Assembly (NCBI GenBank): GCA_964523885.1
Contig: CAZFYX010000015.1
Span: 41,286 to 105,285 of the forward strand
From: SHXO01 sp964523885
Lineage (GTDB): Bacteria > Pseudomonadota > Gammaproteobacteria > Burkholderiales > SHXO01
Length of the DNA: 64,000 bases
Reading direction: 5' to 3'
Each line of letters starts with the position of its first letter. Positions within the stretch are counted from its first letter, which is position 1. Shown one piece after another: positions 17,210 to 27,416 of the stretch. Made by a program: the position numbers and the translations under genes. The notes under the pieces are model-generated. The model ran no database searches and had not been told where the DNA came from. It saw only the letters and a list, made by a program, of their open reading frames with translations.

Positions 17210-17970
17210 GGCAGCGCACCCCCGAGATACGCCTCAATCACCGCCGGGTCCTTCTGCACCTGCGCAGGCTCGCCTTCGGCAATGCGCTTGCCGTAGTCGA
17301 GCACGGCGACGCGGTCGCACAGGCCCATCACCAGCTTCACGTCGTGCTCGATCAGCAGGATGGTGACGCCGTCGCCGCGGATCTGCTCGAGCAGCCCGCG
17401 CAGCCCCGTGGTTTCGGTGGCATTCATGCCGGCGGCCGGCTCGTCGAGCGCGAGCAGCTTCGGATCGGTGGCCAGTGCACGGGCGATCTCGAGCCGACGC
17501 TGGTCGCCATAGGACAGGTTCTTCGCCTGCGCGTGCGCATGCCGCCCGACGCCGACATAGTCGAGCAGCTCGCGTGCCCGCTTGCGGATGCCAGCCTCCT
17601 CCGCGCGGGTCCGGGCATCGCGCAGGATGGCGCCGATCGGTCCGGCGTGCGTGCGCAGGTGCCGCCCGACCATCACGTTCTCCAGTGCCGTCATGTGTGC
17701 GAACAGGCGGATGTTCTGGAACGTGCGCGCCACGCCCGCGTCGACGATGACGTGCGGCTTGCGGCCGGTGACGTCGGTGCCGTCGACCAGGACGCGCCCG
17801 TTGTCGGGCTTGTACAGCCCGGTGAGCAGGTTGAACAGCGTGGTCTTGCCCGCGCCGTTCGGCCCGATCAGGCCGTAGATCACGCCCCGCTCGATGGCAA
17901 TCGAGACCTCGGTCAGCGCGTGGACGCCACCGAAGGACTTGCTGAGCGACCGGGCTTCGAGCAGGGCCAT
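17206..17970 (-). CDS. livG: Branched-chain amino acid ABC transporter, ATP-binding protein LivG
   Basis: The second ATPase of the importer. 254 aa with Walker A GPNGAGKTTLFN, the signature LSYGDQRRLEIARAL (a Tyr/Asp variant usual in LivG) and Walker B LLALDEPAAGMN. The C-terminal extension is typical of LivG. ATG at 17970, 7 nt after the livM stop; 4-nt overlap with livF. Confidence 0.94.
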   Translation of the reverse strand: MALLEARSLSKSFGGVHALTEVSIAIERGVIYGLIGPNGAGKTTLFNLLTGLYKPDNGRVLVDGTDVTGRKPHVIVDAGVARTFQNIRLFAHMTALENVMVGRHLRTHAGPIGAILRDARTRAEEAGIRKRARELLDYVGVGRHAHAQAKNLSYGDQRRLEIARALATDPKLLALDEPAAGMNATETTGLRGLLEQIRGDGVTILLIEHDVKLVMGLCDRVAVLDYGKRIAEGEPAQVQKDPAVIEAYLGGALP

Positions 17971-17977
17971 GCCGGGA

Positions 17978-19072
17978 TCAGGTCTTCTCGGGCGCGCTCT
18001 CGGCCGCGGCGAACTCCCGCTGCCGGATGGGCGAAGGCCACAGGCCAGCCGGGCGCAGCAGCATGACCAGGATCAGGGCGAGCCCGAACAGCAGCATGCG
18101 CAGGCTCTCGGGATCGAGGATCACCTTGCCGAACAGCTGCTGCTGCACGGGCGAGGCGGTGTGCCGGAGCACCTCGGGCAGCGTGGACAGCAGGACCGCC
18201 CCCAGCACCACGCCGGCCACGTGACCCATCCCGCCGAGGACCACCATGCACAGCACCATGATCGATTCGAGCAGACCGAAGCTCTCCGGGCTGACGAAGC
18301 CCTGCACGGCGGCGAACAACCCGCCGGCGACCCCGCCGAAGGTCGCGCCCATGGCGAAGGCCAGCAGCTTCACGTTGCGGGTGTTGATCCCCATCGCCTG
18401 CGCAGCGATCTCGTCCTCGCGGATGGCGATCCACGCGCGACCGATGCGTGAATCCTGCAGGCGCAGGCAGATGAACATCACCAGCAGGGCGAGGCCGAGG
18501 AACAGGTAGTAGTGCAGGTGGGTACCGGGCACGGTGATGCCGAACAGCTCGTGCTGGCGGGTGAACTCCATCCCCGCCACCGCGATCGGGTCGATCCGGT
18601 TCACGCCCTGCGGCCCGTTGGTGATGTTGAGCGGCGCGTTGAGGTTGTTCAGGAAGATGCGGATGATCTCGCCGAAGCCGAGCGTCACGATCGCGAGATA
18701 GTCGCCGCGCAGGCGCAGCGTGGGCGCCCCGAGCAGGACCCCGAACAGGGCCGCGACCCCGGCACCCAGCGGGAGCAGCACCCAGAACGGCAGGTGCAGG
18801 CCGAAGTGCGGCGAGGCCAGCAGCGCATAGGTGTAGGCGCCCACCGCATAGAAGGCGATGTAGCCGAGGTCGAGCAGCCCGGCGAACCCCACCACGATGT
18901 TGAGCCCCATCGCGAGCATCGCGTAGAGCAGCGCGAAGTCGACGATGCGCACCCAGGTGCGCGACAGCGACGCCTCGAGCACGAACGGCAGCACCAGCAG
19001 CGCGATGCCCACCAGCGCCAGGCCGATCCAGCGGGCCTGCGGGTGGTGCTTGAGACGTTGCAGGGCGTTCAT
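17978..19072 (-). CDS. livM: Branched-chain amino acid ABC transporter permease LivM
   Basis: Inner-membrane permease subunit, 364 aa, multi-spanning. The family motif GLLDLGYIAFYAVGAYTYA follows an N-terminal hydrophobic segment, and the EAA-like loop is GINTRNVKLLAFAMGATFGG. I start at the ATG at 19072 (MNALQRLKHH). A reading frame opens 69 nt further upstream but that stretch is translated heptamer repeat (SRLSPLASRP) and is not credible. Upstream lies the 19076-19207 palindrome that separates it from livH. Confidence 0.92.
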   Translation of the reverse strand: MNALQRLKHHPQARWIGLALVGIALLVLPFVLEASLSRTWVRIVDFALLYAMLAMGLNIVVGFAGLLDLGYIAFYAVGAYTYALLASPHFGLHLPFWVLLPLGAGVAALFGVLLGAPTLRLRGDYLAIVTLGFGEIIRIFLNNLNAPLNITNGPQGVNRIDPIAVAGMEFTRQHELFGITVPGTHLHYYLFLGLALLVMFICLRLQDSRIGRAWIAIREDEIAAQAMGINTRNVKLLAFAMGATFGGVAGGLFAAVQGFVSPESFGLLESIMVLCMVVLGGMGHVAGVVLGAVLLSTLPEVLRHTASPVQQQLFGKVILDPESLRMLLFGLALILVMLLRPAGLWPSPIRQREFAAAESAPEKT

Positions 19073-19075
19073 CGG

Positions 19076-19207
19076 GCGAGAGGCGAGAGGCGAGAGGCGA
19101 GAGAGCCAGTGGCGGGTCGAGGTGTCAACACGACGGGACAACCGCCCATTTGAAGCATAGCCAGGCCTGTGCTCCGGACCTCTAGCCTCTCGCCTCTAGC
19201 CTCTAGC
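19076..19207. repeat. Heptamer-armed palindrome between livH and livM
   Basis: The left arm is four perfect tandem copies of GCGAGAG (19076-19103). The right arm is four tandem heptamers CTCTAGC, CTCTCGC, CTCTAGC, CTCTAGC (19180-19207), the inverted complement with C/A variation. A unique core of 76 nt separates them. It begins 3 nt upstream of the livM ATG, so the left arm occupies the livM ribosome-binding region. Confidence 0.9.
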
Positions 19208-19214
19208 CTTGCGC

Positions 19215-20144
19215 TCACGCCCGCTCCGCCACCCGCTCGCCCAGCAAACCGGTCGGGCGGAACACGAGCACCGCGATCAGCACGACGAAGGCGAACACGT
19301 CCTGGTAGTGGCTGCCCAGGAACCCGCCGGTCAGGTCGCCGATGTAGCCCGCACCGATGCTCTCGATCAGTCCGAGCAGCAGTCCGCCGAGCATGGCCCC
19401 GCCGAGATTGCCGATGCCTCCGAGCACCGCGGCGGTGAACGCCTTCAGCCCGAGGATGAACCCCATGTAGTAGTGCGCGATGCTGTAGTTGGCGCTGACC
19501 AGCACGCCGGCGATGGCGGCGAGGGCGGAGCCGATGACGAAGGTCGCGGAGATGATGCGGTTGATGTTCACGCCCATCAGACCCGCCACCACCTGGTTCT
19601 CGGCGGTGGCGCGCATCGCGCGGCCAAGCCGCGTGAAGTGCACCAGCGCGAGCAGCCCGGCCATGATCAGCGCCGACACCACGATGATCAGGATCTGCAC
19701 GTCGGTGATCGTGGCGCCGAACACGTTATGCGGCGTAGGCGTGATCAGCTGGGGAAAGGTGTGGTAGCGCCGGCCCCACACCAGCATCGCGATGTTCTGG
19801 AGCAGGATCGACACGCCGATGGCGGTGATCAGCGGCGCCAGCCGTGGCGCACGCCGCAGCGGACGATAGGCGACCCGCTCGATGGAGAACCCGAGCAGCA
19901 TGCACACGCCCATCGCCACCACCAGCGCCAGCAGCACCACCAGCGGCCCGGGCAGGCCCAGCCCGGCGGCGGCGATCCCGGTCATGACGGAGAGCGCCGT
20001 GAGCGCGCCGACCATGACGACGTCGCCATGGGCGAAGTTGATCAGGCCCAGGATGCCGTAGACCATGGTGTAGCCAAGCGCCACCAGGGCGTACACGCTG
20101 CCCAGGACCAGCCCGTTGAGGATCTGCTGTAGGAAGATGTCCAT
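19215..20144 (-). CDS. livH: Branched-chain amino acid ABC transporter permease LivH
   Basis: Inner-membrane permease subunit, 309 aa. The start MDIFLQQILNGLVLGSVYAL is the conserved LivH N-terminus, and GYTMVYGILGLINFAHGDVVMVGA is the family signature. The ATG directly follows the T-run of the livK terminator hairpin, so no ordinary Shine-Dalgarno sequence exists outside the stem. livK would thus be made in excess and livH-M-G-F from read-through transcripts, by inference. Confidence 0.94.
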   Translation of the reverse strand: MDIFLQQILNGLVLGSVYALVALGYTMVYGILGLINFAHGDVVMVGALTALSVMTGIAAAGLGLPGPLVVLLALVVAMGVCMLLGFSIERVAYRPLRRAPRLAPLITAIGVSILLQNIAMLVWGRRYHTFPQLITPTPHNVFGATITDVQILIIVVSALIMAGLLALVHFTRLGRAMRATAENQVVAGLMGVNINRIISATFVIGSALAAIAGVLVSANYSIAHYYMGFILGLKAFTAAVLGGIGNLGGAMLGGLLLGLIESIGAGYIGDLTGGFLGSHYQDVFAFVVLIAVLVFRPTGLLGERVAERA

Positions 20145-20171
20145 AAAAAACGGCGCCCGAGGCGCCGTTTT
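20145..20171 (-). terminator. livK rho-independent terminator/attenuator abutting livH
   Basis: On the minus strand AAAACGGCGCC-TCG-GGCGCCG is followed by TTTTTT and then at once by the livH ATG. The stem of 7 GC-rich pairs is flanked by A/T runs that extend it. It lies 56 nt after the livK stop. Confidence 0.85.
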
Positions 20172-20226
20172 GCGTCAGCTGCGGCTCATCTCCAAGTGTA
20201 GCGTGCCGGGAGAGCGGCCGGCGGGG

Positions 20227-21360
20227 TCAGCCGCCGATGGTCTCGATGTACTCCCATTTGCCGCTCTTCACCTGGTACAGGCTGATGCTGCCACCCTTGA
20301 TGTCACCCTTGTCGTCGAAGGCGATGTTGCCGGTGACACCCTGGTAGGCGATGCCGGCGAGCACCGGGAGGTACTTGGCAGGGTCGGTGGAGCCGGCCTT
20401 CTTCATCGCCTCGATCATGACGTTGGCGGCGTCATAGGCGTACGGGGCGTACAGCTGTATCTCCTGGTTGAACTTCGCCTTGTACTTGTCGGCGAAGGCG
20501 GTGCCGCCGGGCATCTTGTCCAGCGGCACGCCCGGCGATGACGCGTAGGCGCCTTCGGCCGCATCGGCGGCGAGCTTCAGGAACTCCGCGGTCTGCGTGC
20601 CGTCGCCGGACAGGTACTTGGCGGTCAGCCCCAGGTTCTTGATCTGCTTCATCATCGGCCCGGCTTGGGCGTCCATGCCGCCGTAGAAGATCAGGTCGGG
20701 GTTCTTGCCCTTGATGCTGGTCAGGATCGCGGTGAAGTCGGTCTTGGTGGTGTCGGTGAACTCGCGGGTGACGATGGTCGCCCCGGCCGCCTTGGCCGCC
20801 TTCTCGAACTCGTCGGCCAGGCCCTGCCCGTAGGCAGAGCGATCATCGATGATGGCGATGTTCTTGGCGCCCAGCTTGTTCACCGCGAACTCGCCCAGGA
20901 CCTTGCCCTGCTGGGCGTCGTTGGCCATGACGCGGAAGGCGGTCTTGAAGCCCTGGTTGGTGTAGGTGACGTTGGTCGCAGAGGGCGAGATCTGCGGGAT
21001 GTTGGCGTCATGGTAGAGCTTGGAGGCCGGGATGGTCGTGCCGGAGTTCAGGTGGCCGATCACGCCGGCCACCTTGGCATCGACCAGCTTCTGCGCCACG
21101 ATCGTGCCCTGCTTGGGATCAGCCTGGTCGTCCTCGGACAACAGCTCGAACTTGGCCTTCTTGCCGCCGATCTCGACTCCCGCGGCGTTGGCTTCGTCCA
21201 GCGCCAGCCGGACGCCGTTCTCGTTGTCCTTGCCAAGGTGGGCGATCGAGCCCGTGAGCGGGCCGGCATGCCCGATCTTGGTGGCGCCCTCTTCCTTGCT
21301 GCCGCAGGCGGCAAGGCCCAGCACGGCAACGGCTGCCAGTGCGGCGGACAGGCCCTTCAT
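20227..21360 (-). CDS. livK: Branched-chain amino acid ABC transporter substrate-binding lipoprotein
   Basis: Periplasmic ligand-binding component (Leu/Ile/Val-binding type, Peripla_BP_6 fold), 377 aa. From the ATG at 21360 the signal MKGLSAALAAVAVLGLAAC has a lipobox LAAC, so it should be lipid-anchored. The mature part begins GSKEEGATKIGHAGPLTGS, the usual ligand-loop start. Upstream in-frame ATGs (21384, 21441) would give long charged N-termini. Ligand specificity cannot be read from sequence. It has a strong sigma70-like promoter and a terminator of its own. Confidence 0.93.
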   Translation of the reverse strand: MKGLSAALAAVAVLGLAACGSKEEGATKIGHAGPLTGSIAHLGKDNENGVRLALDEANAAGVEIGGKKAKFELLSEDDQADPKQGTIVAQKLVDAKVAGVIGHLNSGTTIPASKLYHDANIPQISPSATNVTYTNQGFKTAFRVMANDAQQGKVLGEFAVNKLGAKNIAIIDDRSAYGQGLADEFEKAAKAAGATIVTREFTDTTKTDFTAILTSIKGKNPDLIFYGGMDAQAGPMMKQIKNLGLTAKYLSGDGTQTAEFLKLAADAAEGAYASSPGVPLDKMPGGTAFADKYKAKFNQEIQLYAPYAYDAANVMIEAMKKAGSTDPAKYLPVLAGIAYQGVTGNIAFDDKGDIKGGSISLYQVKSGKWEYIETIGG

Positions 21361-21423
21361 CCCAACCCCCAGGTCTGCTCTCATGCGCTCTCCCATGGAC
21401 GGCCCCTGCCGTCGATCGCGCGG

Positions 21424-21452
21424 ATTATTGTCCGTCGCCATGCGAAAGTCAA
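21424..21452 (-). promoter_or_regulatory. Sigma70-type promoter of livK
   Basis: On the minus strand TTGACT (21452-21447), a 17-nt spacer, then AATAAT (21429-21424). Both hexamers are 5 of 6 to consensus with ideal spacing. The predicted transcript starts near 21417, leaving a leader of about 57 nt before the livK ATG. Confidence 0.7.
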
Positions 21453-21496
21453 AAGCGCGAGGGATTCATCGACTTGCGCCGCACCGGCGGACAAAG

Positions 21497-21523
21497 AAAA
21501 AGCCGGCCAGGGGCCGGCTTTCC
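21497..21523 (-). terminator. Terminator after the cytochrome c gene
   Basis: On the minus strand AAAGCCGGCC-CCT-GGCCGGCTTTTTC: a 7-bp GC stem extended by A-T pairs, followed by a T-run, 20 nt after the cytochrome stop codon. It separates this transcript from livK. Confidence 0.85.
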
Positions 21524-21543
21524 CGATTGCGCTGGAACGACGC

Positions 21544-21858
21544 TCAGTTCAGCGACAAGATGTACTTGACCATGACCTTGATGTCGGCTTCCGGCACGTT
21601 GTTGGGCGGCATCGGGATGCTGCCCCACACGCCACCGCCGCCGGCCTTCACCTTGGCATCGAGCTTGGCGGCCGCGCCGGCATCGCCCTTGTACTTCTTG
21701 GCCACGTCCTTGTAGGCCGGGCCGACCAGCTTCTTGTCGACCGAGTGACAGGCGAGGCAGTTGTACTTCTGCAACAGCTGCTGCGGGTCTTGCGCCTGCG
21801 CCGGGACACTGGCGGCCACGCCCGCGAGGGCGAGCAGCGCGAACAGAACCTTCTTCAT
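21544..21858 (-). CDS. Periplasmic class I c-type cytochrome (c551/c5-like)
   Basis: A 104-aa secreted electron carrier. The signal peptide MKKVLFALLALAGVAASVPAQA is followed by one CLACH heme-binding motif. The distal Met ligand is probably in SIPMPPNN, typical of the cytochrome c551 type. CCGGAG sits right before the ATG at 21858; a longer frame from 21888 lacks this. It could deliver electrons to a terminal oxidase or peroxidase; the neighbours do not say which. Confidence 0.9.
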   Translation of the reverse strand: MKKVLFALLALAGVAASVPAQAQDPQQLLQKYNCLACHSVDKKLVGPAYKDVAKKYKGDAGAAAKLDAKVKAGGGGVWGSIPMPPNNVPEADIKVMVKYILSLN

Positions 21859-21900
21859 CTCCGGAAACCTCTTCTGGTTGATGGTCAAAGCGCGCCGATT

Positions 21901-23982
<2,082 letters not shown>

Positions 23983-24050
23983 GATTGCTCCGGACAGGAG
24001 GCCGGGGTGGGACACGGCGGCAACCGCCGCACTCCCGTCGAGTGGCGCGG

Positions 24051-25514
24051 CTACAGGCCGAGCCCCGGCCAGATCTCGTCGATACGCTGCTTCACGTCGG
24101 GGTCCATGGCGATCGGCGTGCCCCACGCACGGCTGGTCTCGCCCGGCCACTTGTTGGTGGCGTCGATGCCCATCTTCGAGCCCAGCCCGGACACCGGGCT
24201 GGCGAAGTCCAGGTAGTCGATCGGGGTGTTCTCCACGATGAGCGTGTCGCGAGCCGGGTCCACGCGCGTGGTGAGCGCCCAGACCACCTCCTTCCAGTCG
24301 CGGATCTGCACGTCGTCGTCGACCACCAGGATCAGTTTCGTGTACATGAACTGGCGCAGGAACGACCAGATCCCGAACATCACGCGCTTGGCGTGTCCCG
24401 GGTACTGCTTGCGCATGCTCACCACCGCGAGGCGGTAGCTGCAGCCCTCGGGCGGGAGGTAGAAATCGGCGATCTCCGGGAACTGCTTTGTGAGCAGCGG
24501 CACGAACACCTCGTTGAGCGCGACGCCGAGCACCGCGGGCTCGTCCGGCGGCTTGCCGGTGTAGGTGCTGTGGTAGATGGGGTCGCGGCGCGTGGTGATG
24601 CGATCGACCGTGAAGACCGGGAAGCGCTCCTGCTCGTTGTAGTAACCGGTGTGATCGCCGAACGGGCCTTCGAGCGCCAGATCACCGGGCTGGATGGTGC
24701 CTTCGAGCACGATCTCGGCGCTGGCGGGCACCTGCAGGTCGCTGCCGATGCACTTCACCAGCTCGGTGCGAGCACCGCGCAGCAACCCGGCGAACTGGTA
24801 CTCGGACAGGGTATCGGGCACCGGCGTGACCGCCCCCAGGATGGTGGCCGGATCGGCTCCCAGTGCGACGGCCACCGGGAACGGCTGGTCCGGGCTCGAC
24901 TGGCAGTGGTCGCGATAGTCGAGCGCGCCGCCGCGATGGGCCAGCCAGCGCATGATGAGGCGATTGCGCCCGATGACCTGCTGGCGATAGATGCCCAGGT
25001 TCTGCCGCTTCTTGTGCGGCCCGCGCGTCACCGTCAGCCCCCAGGTGATCAGCGGCGCGGCGTCGCCCGGCCAGCAGGTCTGGATCGGCAGCCGCGCGAG
25101 GTCCACGTCGCTGCCTTCCCAAACCACCTCCTGACACGGGGCGGAGGAGCGCTCCTTCGGCGCCATGTCGAGCACCTTCTTGAGCACGGGCAGCTTGTCC
25201 CAGGCGTCCTTCAGGCCGCGCGGGGGATCCGGCTCCTTGAGGTACGCGAGCAGCTTGCCCACCTCCCGCAGCGCCTCGACCGAGTCCTCGCCCATGCCCA
25301 GCGCCACGCGCCGGGGCGTGCCGAACAGGTTGCCCAGCACCGGGATGGTGTGCCCGGCGGGCTTCTCGAACAGGATGGCCGGTCCGCCCGCCTTGAGCAC
25401 GCGGTCGCAGATCTCGGTCATCTCGAGCCGCGGAGACACCTCGACGCCGATGCGCCGAAGCTCGCCCTGTTTCTCGAGTTGCGCGAGAAAGTCGCGCAGG
25501 TCGTCGTAGCGCAT
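24051..25514 (-). CDS. ubiD: 4-hydroxy-3-polyprenylbenzoate decarboxylase UbiD
   Basis: Prenylated-FMN-dependent decarboxylase of ubiquinone synthesis, 487 aa (E. coli 497). It starts MRYDDLRDFLAQLEKQGEL as the family does, has the prFMN/Mn region (NLGIYRQQVIGRNRLIMRW) and the catalytic Glu segment EGPFGDHTGYY. The UbiX flavin prenyltransferase is not in the window. It follows the degenerate SDR (13-nt gap) and ubiA on the same strand. Confidence 0.96.
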   Translation of the reverse strand: MRYDDLRDFLAQLEKQGELRRIGVEVSPRLEMTEICDRVLKAGGPAILFEKPAGHTIPVLGNLFGTPRRVALGMGEDSVEALREVGKLLAYLKEPDPPRGLKDAWDKLPVLKKVLDMAPKERSSAPCQEVVWEGSDVDLARLPIQTCWPGDAAPLITWGLTVTRGPHKKRQNLGIYRQQVIGRNRLIMRWLAHRGGALDYRDHCQSSPDQPFPVAVALGADPATILGAVTPVPDTLSEYQFAGLLRGARTELVKCIGSDLQVPASAEIVLEGTIQPGDLALEGPFGDHTGYYNEQERFPVFTVDRITTRRDPIYHSTYTGKPPDEPAVLGVALNEVFVPLLTKQFPEIADFYLPPEGCSYRLAVVSMRKQYPGHAKRVMFGIWSFLRQFMYTKLILVVDDDVQIRDWKEVVWALTTRVDPARDTLIVENTPIDYLDFASPVSGLGSKMGIDATNKWPGETSRAWGTPIAMDPDVKQRIDEIWPGLGL

Positions 25515-25527
25515 CAGCCGTGGCGCA

Positions 25528-26310
25528 TCACAGAACCGGGTTGGCGCCGCCGTCCATGGGAACGATCGCGCCGGTGATGTAGCCGGCGCGCGCGGAGGCG
25601 AGGAACACGGTGAGCTCGGCCACGTCGCGCGCCGAGGCGTAGCGGCGCAGCGGCACCTTCGCCTCGCCCTGCGCCAGCACCTCGGCCTCGGTGACGCCGC
25701 GCGACTTCGCCTCCAGCCGCAGCGCCTCCTGCACGCGCTCGGTCATGGTGGCCGCGGGGTTGATCGCATTGATGCGGATGCCTTTCGGGCCATAGACGTT
25801 CGCCAGGCCCACCGTGGCGAGCATCAGGGCTGCATTGGCCGAGCCGCCGGGCAAGTGGATCGGCGTGGCGACCTTGCCGCCCATGCCGATGATGTTCACC
25901 ACCACGCCCCCGCCCCGCGCCGCCATCCTCGGCAGCAGCGCGTCGAGCATGTGCACGTAGGTGAAGTACTTGGCGTCCATGGCATCGTGCCACGAGCTGG
26001 CGTTGAGCTCGTCGGGCAGGTAGCGCTTCGCCGCGCCGGCGGAGTTGACCAGGATGTGGATGGGGCCGAGCGCGGCCTCTGCGCGCGTGGCAGCCTCCTG
26101 CGCGGAGGCCGCCTGGCGCAGATCCGCCGCGACGGTCTGCACGCGATCGCCGGCGTTCAGCCTTGTGCGCGCCTGGTCGAGGTTGGCGGCATCGCGCGAG
26201 ACCAGCGCGACACGCGCCCCTTCGGCGAGGAATGCTTCGGCGCATGCAAGGCCGATGCCCTTGCTGCCGCCGGTGATGAGGACGTTCCTGCCTTCGAGCT
26301 CGAGATCCAT
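25528..26310 (-). CDS. Short-chain dehydrogenase/reductase-fold protein lacking the catalytic residues
   Basis: 260 aa. The Rossmann cofactor motif TGGSKGIG and the NSAG motif are intact, so NAD(P) binding is likely. The catalytic region departs from SDR rules. By alignment to FabG the active-site Ser becomes Gly (NIIGMGG), and YxxxK becomes GxxxN (PGGSANAAL). It is therefore either not a dehydrogenase, or uses other residues. ATG at 26310 with GGAGG upstream. It lies between ubiA and ubiD; a role in quinone synthesis is only a guess from position. Confidence 0.88.
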   Translation of the reverse strand: MDLELEGRNVLITGGSKGIGLACAEAFLAEGARVALVSRDAANLDQARTRLNAGDRVQTVAADLRQAASAQEAATRAEAALGPIHILVNSAGAAKRYLPDELNASSWHDAMDAKYFTYVHMLDALLPRMAARGGGVVVNIIGMGGKVATPIHLPGGSANAALMLATVGLANVYGPKGIRINAINPAATMTERVQEALRLEAKSRGVTEAEVLAQGEAKVPLRRYASARDVAELTVFLASARAGYITGAIVPMDGGANPVL

Positions 26311-26357
26311 GCTGCCTCCGTTGGGTGGCCCGACTATAGCAGGGCCGCGGGGTGCGG

Positions 26358-27236
26358 CTACAGGAGGGCGCCGGCGATCCCGGCGAAGATCGCCGCGCCC
26401 ACCCAGTTGTTGTTGAGGAAGGCCTGGAAGCAGCGCGGCGGCAGGCGCTCGCGGATGAGCACGTACTGGTAGGCCACGAGGGCGGCCGCCGCGGCCAGCC
26501 CTGCGTAATAGGGCCAGCGCAGGGCGCAGTGCATCCCGAGCCCGACCATCATGGCGAGGAACACCGCCTGGCAGGCGAGCACCGCCGCCACGTCGAAGCG
26601 CCCGAACAGGATCGCGGAGGTGCGGATGCCGATCTTCAGGTCGTCGGCCCGGTCCACCATCGCGTACTCGGTGTCGTAGCCGACGGTCCACACGATGTTG
26701 GCCAGCAGCAGCCACCAGCCCTCCGCGGGCACCGTGCCGAGCACGGCCGCGTAGCCCATCGGGATGCCGAAGCCGAACGCGATGCCCAGGTACGCCTGCG
26801 GCATCGCGAAGAAGCGCTTGGTGAAGGGATAGGTGACGGCGAGGAACAGCGCGAGGAACGAGAGCAGGACGGTGAGCGTGTCGAGCTGCAGCACCAGCAG
26901 GAAGGCGACCAAGGCGAGCGCGCCCGCCAGCAGGAGCGCCTCGATGACACCGATGTGGCGCGCGGCCAGGGGGCGCTCGCGGGTGCGCTCGACATGCGGG
27001 TCGAAGTCGCGATCGGCGAAGTCGTTGACCACGCAGCCGGCCGAGCGCATGAGCAGCGTGCCCGCCATGAAGATCGCGAGCACCTTCAGGTCCGGCAGTC
27101 CGCCTGCCGCGAGCCACAGCGCCCAGAGCGTGGGCCACAGCAGCAGCAGCGTGCCGATGGGCTTGTCGAGGCGCATGAGCTTCGCGTAGAGCCCGATGCG
27201 GTTGGCGATGCCGAGGCTTGCGGGCGTGTCACGCAT
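26358..27236 (-). CDS. ubiA: 4-hydroxybenzoate octaprenyltransferase UbiA
   Basis: Membrane prenyltransferase that attaches the polyprenyl tail to 4-hydroxybenzoate, the committed step of ubiquinone synthesis. 292 aa from the ATG at 27236 (a TTG two codons earlier is possible). The two Asp-rich motifs are present: NDFADRDFD and DTEYAMVDRADD, with several hydrophobic helices. Repeat copy D lies directly upstream. Confidence 0.96.
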   Translation of the reverse strand: MRDTPASLGIANRIGLYAKLMRLDKPIGTLLLLWPTLWALWLAAGGLPDLKVLAIFMAGTLLMRSAGCVVNDFADRDFDPHVERTRERPLAARHIGVIEALLLAGALALVAFLLVLQLDTLTVLLSFLALFLAVTYPFTKRFFAMPQAYLGIAFGFGIPMGYAAVLGTVPAEGWWLLLANIVWTVGYDTEYAMVDRADDLKIGIRTSAILFGRFDVAAVLACQAVFLAMMVGLGMHCALRWPYYAGLAAAAALVAYQYVLIRERLPPRCFQAFLNNNWVGAAIFAGIAGALL

Positions 27237-27253
27237 TGGCAATCACCGCGTTT

Positions 27254-27391
27254 ACCGCAGACGACGCAGAGGAACGCAGAGGAAGTCCTCGGCTGCCTGC
27301 ACTTCAACTGCTCTGATCGGCGCGGGCCCGTTCGCCGGCTTTGCGTTCACACCCAAAGGCATTCCTTTGCGGCCTCTGCGTCCTCTGCGGT
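27254..27391. repeat. Palindromic intergenic repeat, CGCAGAGG family, copy D
   Basis: 138 nt between the hyfI-like gene and ubiA. The left arm ACCGCAGACGACGCAGAGG continues in GAACGCAGAGG units (27254-27284). The right arm (27361-27391) ends CTCTGCGTCCTCTGCGGT. The arms are complementary with few mismatches. The unique core of about 76 nt differs from the other copies. Confidence 0.85.
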
Positions 27392-27416
27392 CGATGCGTT
27401 CTCGAGATCGGCGCGA

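Noticed and set aside
19073..19141. An N-terminal extension of LivM from 19141
   Set aside because: It translates the heptamer repeat. The ATG at 19072 gives the normal LivM start.
19076..19207. A CRISPR-like array
   Set aside because: The repeats are 7 nt, directly tandem and inverted between arms, with no spacers and no cas genes. The same holds for the 122-nt duplication at 1065-1308, which has only two units.
21361..21441. An N-terminal extension of LivK from 21441
   Set aside because: It would include the promoter region and put a long charged segment before the lipoprotein signal.
25528..26310. A 3-oxoacyl-ACP reductase (FabG)
   Set aside because: The Ser-Tyr-Lys active site is missing, so that name would assert an activity the sequence does not support.
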